In this document: positions 40,957-50,111 of the stretch, one piece after another
How the letters are laid out: each line of letters begins with the position of its first letter
Numbering within the stretch: position 1 is the first letter of the stretch
Source of the DNA: Acidobacteriota bacterium
GTDB lineage: Bacteria > Acidobacteriota > Terriglobia > Terriglobales > Acidobacteriaceae
Assembly: GCA_018268755.1 (NCBI GenBank)
Contig: JAFDVW010000006.1
Coordinates: 62,148-126,147, forward strand
Reading direction: 5' to 3'
Length of the DNA: 64,000 nt
Notes under the pieces: generated by a model
Told to the model about the DNA's origin: nothing
Seen by the model: the letters and a program-made list of their open reading frames with translations, nothing else
Database searches by the model: none
Translations under genes and position numbers: made by a program

Positions 40957-42543
40957 GTGCGAACGTTCAGCCTGTTTCTAGTCATGGTTTTAGCGCTCCC
41001 ATCTTTTGCGCAAGAGAGCCACTTCGACGGCCAAAGCTGGTGGAACCACATCAAGGTGCTGGCCGACGACAAAATGGAGGGCCGCGATACCGGCAGCGAA
41101 GGTCTGCGCCAGGCGCAGGCTTACGTGGTCGATCACCTGAGGCAGCTGGGCCTGCAGCCCGCTGGCAGCCAGGGCTTCTATCAGCCGGTGAAGTTCGTCT
41201 CCCGCCAGATCGTGGAGCAGCAATCTCACGTGACCTTGCTGAAGAACGGGGTCGCCGAGCCATTGACCCTGGGAGACGACACCTACTTCAACACGCGGGT
41301 AGAGCTCTCTCCCAAAGAAGTGAAAGCGCCGCTGGTATTTGTAGGTTATGGCCTGAAAATTCCTGAGAAGAACTATGACGACTTTGCCGGCCTCGACCTC
41401 AAGGGCAAAGTGGTGGTACTGATCACGGGATCTCCCGCCGACGTTCCGGCCGCGCTGGCCTCGCATTATCAGACCACGGCGGAGCGCTGGAAGCCGCTGA
41501 AGGCAGCGGGAGCAGTCGGCATCATCAGCATTCCTAACCCCGCGGCCATGGATGTTCCCTGGTCGCGCAGCGCGGCCAACCGCACCCATCCCAGCATGAC
41601 CCTGGCCGGCGCCGAGTTTAATGAGTCAGCCGGACAAAAGCTGGCGCTCACTTTCAATCCCGCGAAAGCCGAACGGTTGTTTGCCGGCTCCAGCCATAGC
41701 TTCGAGGAAATTGCCGGCCTGGCCAAAGATCGCAAGCCTTTGCCGCACTTTACCCTGGCGCTTTCGATCGCAGCCCAGGCCAAAGTCGAGACGAAACCGG
41801 TGGTATCGGCAAACCTGGCCGCAGTGCTGGTGGGCAGCGATCCCGTACTGAAAAACGAGTATGTGGTGGTGTCCGCCCATCTGGACCACGTGGGCGTAGG
41901 AGCACCGGTCAACGGCGACTCCATCTACAACGGGGCCATTGACAACGCCTCGGGCTCTTCCCTTTTGCTCGACCTGGCCACATCATTCCGAGTGTCGCAG
42001 GACAAACTGCGCCGTTCCGTGCTCTTCCTCTGGGTAACGGCGGAAGAAAAGGGATTGTTAGGTTCCAGATATTTTGCGGCCCATCCTACCGTCCCCCCAA
42101 AAGCCATGGTCGCAGATGTCAACACCGATATGTTCCTGCCTCTGGTGCCGTTGAAAGTGCTGACCGTATACGGCCTGGCGGAATCCGACCTGGGTGACCG
42201 GGTGCAAGCCGTGGCCGACAAGCTGGGGGTGCGGGTGCAGCCTGATCCAGAGCCGCTGCGCAACGTGTTTATCCGCAGCGACCAGTACAACTTTATTCGC
42301 AGAGGCATTCCCGCTCTGGCCATGAAAGTAGGGGCGGTGCCGGGGTCCCCGGAGCAGGAAGTCTTCAAAGCCTGGCTGACCAACCGCTATCACGCTCCCA
42401 GCGATGATCTGGACCAGCCGGTGGACCTTTCCGCGGCTGCCAAGTTCGAAGAGATTTGCCGTGGGCTGGTGGTGGATGTGGCCAATACCGAGCAACGTCC
42501 GCAGTGGAAGCCGGACAGTTTCTTCCGTCGCTACGCGCAATAA
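40957..42543 (+). CDS. Secreted M28 family zinc aminopeptidase
   Basis: The 528-aa protein has a signal peptide (about 1-19), a PA-like insert (about 120-270) and the M28 catalytic domain. Zinc ligands and catalytic residues are visible in SAHLDHVG (His308, Asp310), NGAIDNASG (Asp329), TAEEKGLLGS (Glu363/364), VADVNTDM and YHAPSDD (about 483). Such enzymes release N-terminal residues from peptides outside the cytoplasm. The GTG start has GAGG 10 bp upstream. Confidence 0.9.
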   Translation: MRTFSLFLVMVLALPSFAQESHFDGQSWWNHIKVLADDKMEGRDTGSEGLRQAQAYVVDHLRQLGLQPAGSQGFYQPVKFVSRQIVEQQSHVTLLKNGVAEPLTLGDDTYFNTRVELSPKEVKAPLVFVGYGLKIPEKNYDDFAGLDLKGKVVVLITGSPADVPAALASHYQTTAERWKPLKAAGAVGIISIPNPAAMDVPWSRSAANRTHPSMTLAGAEFNESAGQKLALTFNPAKAERLFAGSSHSFEEIAGLAKDRKPLPHFTLALSIAAQAKVETKPVVSANLAAVLVGSDPVLKNEYVVVSAHLDHVGVGAPVNGDSIYNGAIDNASGSSLLLDLATSFRVSQDKLRRSVLFLWVTAEEKGLLGSRYFAAHPTVPPKAMVADVNTDMFLPLVPLKVLTVYGLAESDLGDRVQAVADKLGVRVQPDPEPLRNVFIRSDQYNFIRRGIPALAMKVGAVPGSPEQEVFKAWLTNRYHAPSDDLDQPVDLSAAAKFEEICRGLVVDVANTEQRPQWKPDSFFRRYAQ

Positions 42544-42564
42544 CCGCAAGTTGATTCTCAAGGC

Positions 42565-42590
42565 ACCAGGGCGATCTCGCCCTGGTTTTC
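42565..42590 (+). terminator. Rho-independent terminator after the M28 peptidase gene
   Basis: ACCAGGGCGA and TCGCCCTGGT pair nearly completely around a 2-4 nt loop and run into TTTTC. It lies 22 bp after the stop. Confidence 0.8.
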
Positions 42591-42648
42591 TCCGGCCTGT
42601 GCGCGCGGGCTTCTGCCATACTCTAGAGACTCACCCGCTGGAGGAAGC

Positions 42649-43518
42649 TTGAACCAATATCTGCTGTCCGGGGTCCTGGGAGTGATTGAGGGACTCACGG
42701 AATTTCTGCCCGTCAGCTCGACCGCTCACCTGCGCATTGCGGAGTGGCTATTCCACATCAATCTGGCCGACGGCTACTGGAAGATGTACACGGTGGTGAT
42801 CCAGCTGGGCGCAATTCTGTGCCTGCCGGTATATTTCCGGGAGCGGATTGCCAAATTTCTTTCCACCTTCCCCCAAGGGGAGCGCGGCGACCGCACCGTA
42901 CTGACCCATCCTCTGAGCCTCACCATGCTGGCCTTTGTGTGTACCGCCGTGCCGGCCTTCCTGCTGACCAAGGTGATCGGCAAGCACCTGGAAAGCCTGA
43001 CCATTATCGGGACGTCCCTGCTGGCGGGCGGCATCGTCATGTGGATTGTCGATCTCCGCAGCACCAAGGGAGAGGCCGCGGGGCCGAATGCGACCGGCTC
43101 GCCGATCCATACCTGGCACATGGAGGATATGTCGTTCGGACAAGCGATTTGGATTGGGCTCTGCCAGATTCTTTCCGCGGTATTTCCCGGGACCTCGCGC
43201 TCCATGTCGACCATTGCTGCCGGACAGTTAGCCGGAATGTCGCGGGCCTCGGCGCTGGAATTCTCTTTTTTCCTCTCCATGCCGACCATGGGAGCGGCCG
43301 TGGCCTATGAATTTCTGAAATCCGTGCGTGGGCACGAAGCCGTACACATGGACGGGCAGGCCTGGATTGTGCTGGCCATTGGCTTCGTGGTCTCGTTCGT
43401 GGTGGCGTATGCGGCCGTGGCCTGGTTCATGGCCTGGGTGCGCAGGCGCGGCTTTGTGCCGTTTGCGATTTACCGGATTGTGGCCGGCATTCTCGTGCTT
43501 CTTCTGGCCGCCAGATAA
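42649..43518 (+). CDS. uppP: Undecaprenyl-diphosphate phosphatase
   Basis: The 289-aa membrane protein recycles the undecaprenyl carrier of cell-wall synthesis. Both family motifs are present: EGLTEFLPVSSTAH near the N-terminus and FPGTSRSMSTIAAGQLAGMSR in the second half, with about eight membrane segments. The start is TTG, with GGAGG 4 bp upstream. It is also known as BacA because overproduction gives bacitracin resistance. Confidence 0.95.
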   Translation: MNQYLLSGVLGVIEGLTEFLPVSSTAHLRIAEWLFHINLADGYWKMYTVVIQLGAILCLPVYFRERIAKFLSTFPQGERGDRTVLTHPLSLTMLAFVCTAVPAFLLTKVIGKHLESLTIIGTSLLAGGIVMWIVDLRSTKGEAAGPNATGSPIHTWHMEDMSFGQAIWIGLCQILSAVFPGTSRSMSTIAAGQLAGMSRASALEFSFFLSMPTMGAAVAYEFLKSVRGHEAVHMDGQAWIVLAIGFVVSFVVAYAAVAWFMAWVRRRGFVPFAIYRIVAGILVLLLAAR

Positions 43519-43711
43519 TCGCAGGGCTATTCTTTTAATACTTCCCTAAAGCTTAAACCGCAGAGTTCGCGGAGATGGCAAAGGGCAGTAACCTGATTGG
43601 ATACTCCCCACCGTGGCACCCACCCGAAATTCTTGGCATAATTGAAAGGCTCTGGCGTGGATCTGGCCCTGCGGTGGGAGTGTCTCTGCTGCTGCGCGGC
43701 TGTTTGCGCCC

Positions 43712-46072
43712 ATGAATTATTTTTCCCGGATATTCGCTCCCACCAACAACCGCCGGCTCAATGAGCTGATCGGGTTCTTGTTGTGTGTCTCCGCGCTCCT
43801 CCTGTTCCTCGCGCTGGCTTCGTATTCGCCGCTCGATCCTTCCCTCAACAGCGCTTCGGTGTTGAATGGCTCGCGCGCCGCCCGCAATTGGATTGGCGTG
43901 GTGGGTGCCCTGGGCTCCGATCTGTTGCTGCAGGGCTTTGGCATCGGAGCATTTCTGCTGCCGGTATTTCTGGCCATGCTGGGCGTGCGCTGGTTCCGCT
44001 CGCGCAAGGTGGCTTCCCCGGTGGCCAAGACACTGGGGGGAGTGTGGCTGCTGGTGTTCATCCCGGCGCTGCTTGCCCTGCTGCCCGGCCACTTGCACTG
44101 GATGCACTCCATACCGGTCGAAGGGCTGCTGGGGCGGATTGTGGGCGATGTGCTCATCCACTACTTCAACCTGGCAGGTGCCTATATTGTCTGCGCCACA
44201 GTGTTGGCGGTGGCCCTGTACTTCACCACGGCGTTTTCTTTCAGTTCGCTGCAAGTTTGGGCGCCCACGCGCTTCGCTTTTGCCGTCGCCCTGTGGGACC
44301 GCTTTAAAGATTGGCAGGACGAGCGCAATCGCAAGAAGATGCAGAAGGACCTGGAGAAGCGGCGGGCTGCGCCCCGCCCGGTGATCCAGGCCCAGATGGT
44401 GCCCGCACGCACCATCACGCCGCCTGCGCCGGCCGCCGCCCGGGAAGAGCGCCGCTCCACCGGCATTGAGCGCATGGCGAGCGAAAAGGAAGAAGATATA
44501 CCGGTGCCGCAGATTACGGCCCGTGCGGAGGCCGCGCCTCCCGTCACGGAGCGCGCGGACACCGGAGAGAAATCCAAGACCACGATGCCGCGCATGGCCG
44601 GCGGATTCAAGCTTCCGCCCAGCAGCCTGCTGCACCGCTCCGACGAGCAGCAGACGGTCGATCCCGAAGAACTCAAACTCGTCGCCCAGGTCCTCACCGA
44701 GAAATATGCGGAGTTTGAGGTGCATGGCCAGGTCACGCAGATCAATCCTGGGCCGGTGGTCACAACCTATGAATTCAAGCCGGAAGCGGGCATTAAATAC
44801 AGCCGCATTACCAATCTGACCGACGATCTCTGTCTGGCCCTGAAAGCCGAGAGCATCCTGGTAGAGCGCATGGCGGGAAAATCCACGGTGGGCATTCAGG
44901 TGCCGAACCGGGAGCGCGAGATCATCTGGCTGCGCGAGAATGTGGAATCGCAGGAATTTCTGGGGTCCAAATCGAAACTGACCCTGGCTTTGGGAAAAGA
45001 TATTAACGGACGCATCGTGACCGCCGACCTGGCGGGCATGCCCCACCTGCTGATCGCGGGCTCAACCGGCACCGGCAAGAGCGTGGCCATCAATGCCATG
45101 ATCATGTCGATCCTGTACAAATCGACGCCCGATCAGGTGCGCTTGGTCATGGTCGATCCCAAGCGGCTGGAACTGGGCAACTACGAAGGCATCCCTCACC
45201 TCTACACGCCGATCATCACCGAGCCCAAGCTGGCGGCCAATGCCCTGCGCAATGCGGTGCGGGAGATGGAACGACGGCTGAAGGTGCTGGCGGAAAAGGG
45301 TGTCCGCAACATCGATCAGTACAACAAACTCTTCGATGAAGCTTCCACGCGCAGTCTGTTTGGCGAGGACTCGGAAGATCGTCCCCTGCCCTATATCGTC
45401 ATCATTATCGACGAACTGGCTGACCTCATGATGCTGGACGGCAACAACGTGGAAGAATCCATCACGCGCTTGGCGCAGATGGCCCGCGCCGTAGGCATTC
45501 ACCTGGTGCTGGCCACACAGCGGCCTTCCGTCGATGTCATCACCGGCTTGATTAAAGCCAATTTCCCTGCCCGGGTCTCCTTCCGGGTGGCCACCAAGAT
45601 TGATTCGCGCACCATCCTGGACGCCAACGGCGCGGAAGCCCTGCTGGGCAAAGGCGACATGCTTTACTTGCCCTCGGGATCAGCGCGGGTCCATCGTCTG
45701 CACGCCGCTTTCATCACCGAGAAGGAAATTGCCGCAGTGGTCGAATTCTGGCGCGCACAGGGCACCGCGGAATACGAGCAGGACTTCCTGGAAGTCCCCA
45801 AAGAAGAGCGCGAGGGCGGAGCCGGGGGTGGCGAGGTGGGGGCGGACGACAACGATCCTCTCTTCAACGATGCGGTGCGCCTGGTGATTGAGTTCGGCAA
45901 GGCATCCACATCCCTGCTGCAACGCCGCTTGCGCATTGGCTACGGGCGCGCCGCCCACCTGATCGACCTGATGGAGCGCGACGGCATCGTGGGCGCAGCC
46001 GATGGCCCCAAGCCGCGCGAGGTGCTGAAGCGTCCCGACTGGATCACGGAAGTCGAAGAATCGATGCGCTAG
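43712..46072 (+). CDS. ftsK: DNA translocase FtsK/SpoIIIE
   Basis: The 786-aa protein pumps DNA at division. It has four N-terminal membrane helices (about 15-180), a short linker (about 200-320), then the RecA-like motor with Walker A GSTGTGKS (450-457), Walker B IVIIIDELADLM and TQRPSVDVITG, and the C-terminal gamma winged helix (about 715-780: STSLLQRRLRIGYGRAAHLIDLMERDGIVG). It lies in the same direction as uppP, 193 bp downstream; the spacer has no visible gene. Confidence 0.95.
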   Translation: MNYFSRIFAPTNNRRLNELIGFLLCVSALLLFLALASYSPLDPSLNSASVLNGSRAARNWIGVVGALGSDLLLQGFGIGAFLLPVFLAMLGVRWFRSRKVASPVAKTLGGVWLLVFIPALLALLPGHLHWMHSIPVEGLLGRIVGDVLIHYFNLAGAYIVCATVLAVALYFTTAFSFSSLQVWAPTRFAFAVALWDRFKDWQDERNRKKMQKDLEKRRAAPRPVIQAQMVPARTITPPAPAAAREERRSTGIERMASEKEEDIPVPQITARAEAAPPVTERADTGEKSKTTMPRMAGGFKLPPSSLLHRSDEQQTVDPEELKLVAQVLTEKYAEFEVHGQVTQINPGPVVTTYEFKPEAGIKYSRITNLTDDLCLALKAESILVERMAGKSTVGIQVPNREREIIWLRENVESQEFLGSKSKLTLALGKDINGRIVTADLAGMPHLLIAGSTGTGKSVAINAMIMSILYKSTPDQVRLVMVDPKRLELGNYEGIPHLYTPIITEPKLAANALRNAVREMERRLKVLAEKGVRNIDQYNKLFDEASTRSLFGEDSEDRPLPYIVIIIDELADLMMLDGNNVEESITRLAQMARAVGIHLVLATQRPSVDVITGLIKANFPARVSFRVATKIDSRTILDANGAEALLGKGDMLYLPSGSARVHRLHAAFITEKEIAAVVEFWRAQGTAEYEQDFLEVPKEEREGGAGGGEVGADDNDPLFNDAVRLVIEFGKASTSLLQRRLRIGYGRAAHLIDLMERDGIVGAADGPKPREVLKRPDWITEVEESMR

Positions 46073-46197
46073 GCGTCCCCAGCTGCCAAAATCCCCGCAA
46101 GCCCCGCCCACAAGACTCGCCGCTGTCTTATGATCCGGCACCAGCTCCCCGTCGACCCTGCCAGCTTCCTGTATCATCGAAGCCTAGGAGCGAGTCT

Positions 46198-46809
46198 TTG
46201 ACCAAGATCAGCGCGATTTTCTGGGACATCGGCGGAGTCTTACTAACCAATGCGTGGGACGGCAGCCAGCGCGCCAGCGCGTTGACCAAGTTCAATCTGG
46301 ACCCGGTCGAGTTCGGCGACCGGCATGAGATGGTGGTCTCCTCCTGGGAGCGGGGCAAGATCAGCTTCGACGAGTATCTCGACCGCACCGTGTTCTACCG
46401 GGAGCGGGGCTTCCGTCGCGAGACCTTCAAGGATTACATCTACTCTCTTTCTCAACCCCATGGTGAAGCTCTGGAAATCGCCCGGGCCTTAGCCAGGAGC
46501 GGACGCTACCTCATGGGCACGATCAACAATGAATCGCGTGACCTGAACGCCTACCGCATTACGACCTTTGGGCTGCAGGAGATTTTCACCCTCTTCGTCA
46601 GCTCCTGCTACGTGGGGTTTCGCAAGCCGGAAGAAGCCATTTATCGCATGGCGCTGGAAATCGCGCAGCGGACGCCGGAAGAATGCTGTTTCGTCGATGA
46701 CCGGGCGCTGAACATTGAAACGGCGCAGGTCCTAGGCATGCATGGCATTCGCATGAGCGATCCCACCCAGCTGCGCGACCAGCTGAAGGAACTGGGCGTG
46801 GAAGTTTAG
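46198..46809 (+). CDS. HAD family hydrolase (YihX-like)
   Basis: The 203-aa protein has motif I FWDIGGVLL, where the second Asp of the usual DxD is Gly, as in the YihX/epoxide hydrolase N-terminal subfamily. Motif II (INNES), the Lys in FRKPEEAIYRMAL and motif IV CFVDDRALNIETA follow. The TTG start has GGAG 7 bp upstream. YihX dephosphorylates glucose-1-phosphate; here the substrate is unknown. Confidence 0.88.
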   Translation: MTKISAIFWDIGGVLLTNAWDGSQRASALTKFNLDPVEFGDRHEMVVSSWERGKISFDEYLDRTVFYRERGFRRETFKDYIYSLSQPHGEALEIARALARSGRYLMGTINNESRDLNAYRITTFGLQEIFTLFVSSCYVGFRKPEEAIYRMALEIAQRTPEECCFVDDRALNIETAQVLGMHGIRMSDPTQLRDQLKELGVEV

Positions 46810-46814
46810 AAGAT

Positions 46815-47687
46815 TTACTTCAAGCTGAGGTCGCTCGACCAGCAGTCGGAGATGATCTTCCATTCCCCGCTGGAAGAGCGGGTGTAGACGACGAGGTACT
46901 TACCGCGTTCCTCGCGGCGTTTCCCCACCGCAATGGGGGCGAGCATTTTGCAGCGCCCGGCGTCATACGCGGCATCGCCAAAAACCTCCAGCCGGATCGG
47001 GTCCATCTCCACATCCCCGAAGCCGGAATCGAGCAGGGCGACGAAATACTCGCGAATGGCGGCTACACCGCGCACCGCCGTCACGTTGGGGCGCAGGACG
47101 ATGGCGTCGGTGGCATAAAGACCGACCAGATCATCCAGATGGCGGGTGTTACAAGCTTGGGCCCAGTCCTGGGTAGCCTGGCGCACGGCAGCTTCCACCC
47201 GGCTGAGCACGGCGCCCCCCGGCGCCGAGGCGCGTAAGCGAGGGACTTCCCTTCCAGCGAGACCAGGGGGCGGGATACGCACCTCCGCGCCCGGGTGAGA
47301 AGAGGGCCCATCTCCGGAAAAATAATGATGGTGATAATGATGGTGGTAGTGGTGCGGCCCCGGCGCGGGCCGGGCCGCGGGGTCCACGATGCGGGTGGCC
47401 TCATCCAGGGGCACGCCGCAGGAAGAGCAGAACTTGTTGCCCGCGGCATTGGGGCTGCCGCACACGGCGCAAGCCCCGGCCAGGGACGCCGCCGGCAGCG
47501 AGGCCTCGGCATCGCCTTCAAAGGTCAACCCCTGCACCGCCTGTACCACGGCTTCCATGTCGTCCTGACCGGGCTGGGCGCTGCGCATGCCCTGTTTCAG
47601 GCGCGCCAGAAAAACGTCCATGCCGGGGGCCGTCCCGGACGCTTCCTCAGCTTTATGTACTGGCCCAAGTTGTTTTTCTTTTTCCAC
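46815..47687 (-). CDS. Zinc-ribbon, His-rich linker and SnoaL/DUF4440-like domain protein
   Basis: The 290-aa protein begins with a short helical part, then a zinc ribbon (Cys 73, 76, 87, 90: CAVCGSPN, KFCSSCG). A histidine/tyrosine-rich run (112-122, HHYHHHYHHHY) and a Pro/Gly-rich linker follow. The C-terminal half (about 165-285) has an NTF2-like fold, probably DUF4440/SnoaL (WAQACNTRHLDDLVGLYATDAIVLRP ... GKYLVVYTRSSSGEWKIISDCWSSD). The start is GTG. The combination suggests metal binding plus a small-molecule pocket, but no function is known. Confidence 0.75.
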   Translation of the reverse strand: MEKEKQLGPVHKAEEASGTAPGMDVFLARLKQGMRSAQPGQDDMEAVVQAVQGLTFEGDAEASLPAASLAGACAVCGSPNAAGNKFCSSCGVPLDEATRIVDPAARPAPGPHHYHHHYHHHYFSGDGPSSHPGAEVRIPPPGLAGREVPRLRASAPGGAVLSRVEAAVRQATQDWAQACNTRHLDDLVGLYATDAIVLRPNVTAVRGVAAIREYFVALLDSGFGDVEMDPIRLEVFGDAAYDAGRCKMLAPIAVGKRREERGKYLVVYTRSSSGEWKIISDCWSSDLSLK

Positions 47688-47725
47688 GCAGCCCTCTTTC
47701 GGCCCATTCTAAGCGAGAACTCGGC

Positions 47726-48172
47726 TCACCGGCTGGAAAACTCGATCTTGCCTTCCGTCTCGGTCGGCACCCCATTGCACATCGCCGGACGGTAGCGCCA
47801 GTAACGGACCGTTTCCAGCACCGTTCGGTCCTTGGCATCGCCGGCGCTCTCCAGAATGAACGGGCTGTGGACCCGGCCATCGGTCCCGATGATGAAGCTC
47901 ACGGTAACTCGGGTTTTGCCATTGGGAGTGGACAGCAACGGATCGGGCGTAGCCAGTGCCTGCGGCGGCTGGGTGGCGGAACAGTTAGGAACAGGCGTGA
48001 GGTGGGCGATCGTAGCGTACTCGGCGCCACTGGTGCGCGAGGTGCTTTCCATGGCCCGCTCCCGCGCAGCAAACGAGTCGCTCCGCCAGCCGGCGCTGTC
48101 TTTTTCCAGCGAGGCCCCCGCAAAGGGTACAGCGGCCAAGAGAAAGATTCCGAGATAAGGACGAAGAGACAT
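47726..48172 (-). CDS. TonB C-terminal domain protein, secreted and without long anchor
   Basis: The 148-aa protein has a signal peptide (about 1-20) and a TonB_C-type domain (about 85-148: TRVTVSFIIGTDGRVHSPFILESAGDAKDRTVLETVRYWRYRPAMCNGVPTE) near its end. Normal TonB has an uncleaved membrane anchor and a long Pro-rich linker; here both are missing. It may be a periplasmic domain working with other partners. Confidence 0.7.
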   Translation of the reverse strand: MSLRPYLGIFLLAAVPFAGASLEKDSAGWRSDSFAARERAMESTSRTSGAEYATIAHLTPVPNCSATQPPQALATPDPLLSTPNGKTRVTVSFIIGTDGRVHSPFILESAGDAKDRTVLETVRYWRYRPAMCNGVPTETEGKIEFSSR

Positions 48173-48354
48173 GGCTTGCTTTTGGCGACCCCGAGTTAGG
48201 CTTCGGGCCGCAGCTCTGAAAAAGCAATCGCCATGCCAGCCGCATCAAAATAAATTATTCATTATCAGATACTTACAATCATCCCCGCATCCAGATTCTG
48301 AACAAAATATGCAAACAATTGCAGATGAGAAAACCTCGGACGCTGGGGGGGGGT
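48173..48354. other. AT-rich spacer with a nine-G run
   Basis: The 182-bp region between two minus-strand genes is clearly richer in A and T than the surroundings (about 48250-48340). It ends with nine Gs at 48345-48353, directly after the stop of the following gene. It may hold the promoter for the TonB-like gene. No other feature is seen. Confidence 0.4.
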
Positions 48355-49209
48355 CTATTTCACCTCGAAGTTGCGCGGATCGAGCGTCACATTGTCGGAG
48401 ATGTCGGTGAACTGCGCGTTCCATTGCCACATGGTGGTGCTGCCGTTTTGGAGCTCCTCGGTAAAGTGCAGATCATATTGCTGCGGCAAGGTGAGGCCGT
48501 TGTGTTCCTGGAAGTCGCTGAACCTTTCTTCGATGCGAAAGCGAGATTGTTCCTGGCGGGCACTGTCGGTCACACCGCGGCCCAGGCCGGCACTGACGGA
48601 AATGGTGTACAGGGTCGCCACATGATGAAAAGTCTCCGTATCGAAATACAGGTGGATGACCCAGTCCGTCCCCCTTTTGGGACGATAAAGAAGATCATAG
48701 ACGGATTGGCCTTCGAACTTTTTGGTGCCCTCAAGACTGAGCTTCGCCTGGTGATCCTGCAGGTCCAGCAGCGGCCACGCAGTGGAAATCACGCCCCCCA
48801 GAAGACCTTCGAGTAGGGGAGCGTTCTGGGAGTAAAGGAGTTCTCCAAACAGGGAGCGGCGCTGGTTGGCGGTGGTGGCCACCACGCGAATCTTTTTGCC
48901 GTCACAGACGAGCTGTTCCCCACGATAGTCAGCGTTGGAAAATTTCAACAGCAACACGAGTCGCGCTCCCTGCGACACCAGGGTGGCTTTGCCATCCAAC
49001 TTGCCGGCGCCTCCGACCAGGATTTTGAACTGGGCTGGGCCCGCAGCCACGCGGGACTGAGCCGCGGCGCGGGCCTGGGGGGCACCGATCGACTGCAAAT
49101 GGCGGGCGACCAGGTCTTCGGGCTTGAGTTCCTGGGCCCCGGCCAGGGCTACGAGCGATACCAAAACCACCCCGCAAGCCCATGAGCTAAAAGCATTTCG
49201 ATTCCACAT
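48355..49209 (-). CDS. Secreted protein of unknown function (LolA/LolB-like fold possible)
   Basis: The 284-aa protein has a signal peptide (about 1-25). The body (LKPEDLVARHLQSIGAPQARAAAQSRVAAG, FKILVGGAGKLDGKATLVSQGARLVLLLKF, RVVATTANQRRSLFGELLYSQNAPLLEGLLGG) looks like a beta-sheet half-barrel of the LolA type. The start 'DLVARHLQSIGA' occurs in many secreted acidobacterial proteins. The function is not known. Confidence 0.6.
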   Translation of the reverse strand: MWNRNAFSSWACGVVLVSLVALAGAQELKPEDLVARHLQSIGAPQARAAAQSRVAAGPAQFKILVGGAGKLDGKATLVSQGARLVLLLKFSNADYRGEQLVCDGKKIRVVATTANQRRSLFGELLYSQNAPLLEGLLGGVISTAWPLLDLQDHQAKLSLEGTKKFEGQSVYDLLYRPKRGTDWVIHLYFDTETFHHVATLYTISVSAGLGRGVTDSARQEQSRFRIEERFSDFQEHNGLTLPQQYDLHFTEELQNGSTTMWQWNAQFTDISDNVTLDPRNFEVK

Positions 49210-49415
49210 AGACGGTCCTCGCGCCCGAGTATAAGGGGTAGCAAGGCGAACGGAGAAGTCCTTTTCCCGGGACGGGAAAGGAGACCACTTGGGTTCCGCG
49301 TCTGGATCTCAGCTGTGAGGGGCGTCACAGCCTGCCGGCCGGGAAAAGCGCACAATGCCCCCGTAGTAAAAGATGGCGGTCCGTGCATCCGCCGCCGTGT
49401 CTATGGAGTGTGACC

Positions 49416-50093
49416 ATGTTTGAACAAGAAATAGAAATGGAAAGAAGACAGTCTTCGGTGGTGCCTCTGTTGCTCATCGTCGGTCTGATTTTCGGCACGG
49501 TGGGGGTGGCGGGCTACTACCTGATGCAGAACCGCAAGGTAGTGACCAGCCAGGAAGTCTCCACTCTGGCGGCCCGCGCCTTGGAAGCGCAGGGCCCCGT
49601 GGTGCTGAATTTCCATACCGGCATGGTGAAAGCCAGCGCCACCGAAAAACCCGGAGACCCGCAATACCGGCTCCTGGAAAAAATCGGCCTGGTCACGCTG
49701 GGAAAGCCCACCGGGCCGGCTAAAAACATTACGCCTGTGACGCTGACTGCAAAGGGAAAGGAATTTCTGGGCCAGATCGCAGGCGTGCAGCAAACCACGG
49801 AAAGCGACGGAACGGTGGGTTACGCGACGCCCCTGGCCTCACGCCAGCTGGTTTCGGTTTCCAATATCCGCCTGCTTTCGATTGGACATGCCGTGGCCGA
49901 CATTACCTGGAAATGGCAAACCACGGCCCTGGGAGAGTTTTTTGAAGCCTCCGGGCCCACGGTGAAGGGATTCAGCACCTGGGACCGTTCCCTGCTGATC
50001 GACAAATACGGAGCGAACTTCTACCACAGCGACCCGACGCGCGCCACGCTGGCCTTTGTCAGGAACGGTCACGATTGGCAAATCGCGGAGTAG
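49416..50093 (+). CDS. Membrane-anchored protein of unknown function
   Basis: The 225-aa protein has one membrane helix (about 14-36) after a short charged N-terminus and a C-terminal domain of about 180 residues outside the membrane (KVVTSQEVSTLAARALEAQGPVVLNFHTGMVK, HAVADITWKWQTTALGEFFEASG). The ATG at 49416 has GGAG 7 bp upstream. No family was recognised. It is divergent from the LolA-like gene and convergent with wecB. Confidence 0.65.
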   Translation: MFEQEIEMERRQSSVVPLLLIVGLIFGTVGVAGYYLMQNRKVVTSQEVSTLAARALEAQGPVVLNFHTGMVKASATEKPGDPQYRLLEKIGLVTLGKPTGPAKNITPVTLTAKGKEFLGQIAGVQQTTESDGTVGYATPLASRQLVSVSNIRLLSIGHAVADITWKWQTTALGEFFEASGPTVKGFSTWDRSLLIDKYGANFYHSDPTRATLAFVRNGHDWQIAE

Positions 50094-50111
50094 GGGCCGC
50101 GGCAGGAAGAA

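Noticed and set aside
43540-43600. ACCGCAGAG-type phrase in the uppP-ftsK spacer as an interspersed repeat
   Set aside because: Only one copy is in the window and it has no clear boundaries or inverted arms, so it cannot be supported here.
46198-46809. HAD protein lacking the second Asp of motif I
   Set aside because: DxG at this place is usual in the YihX-like subfamily, so this is not evidence of a broken gene.
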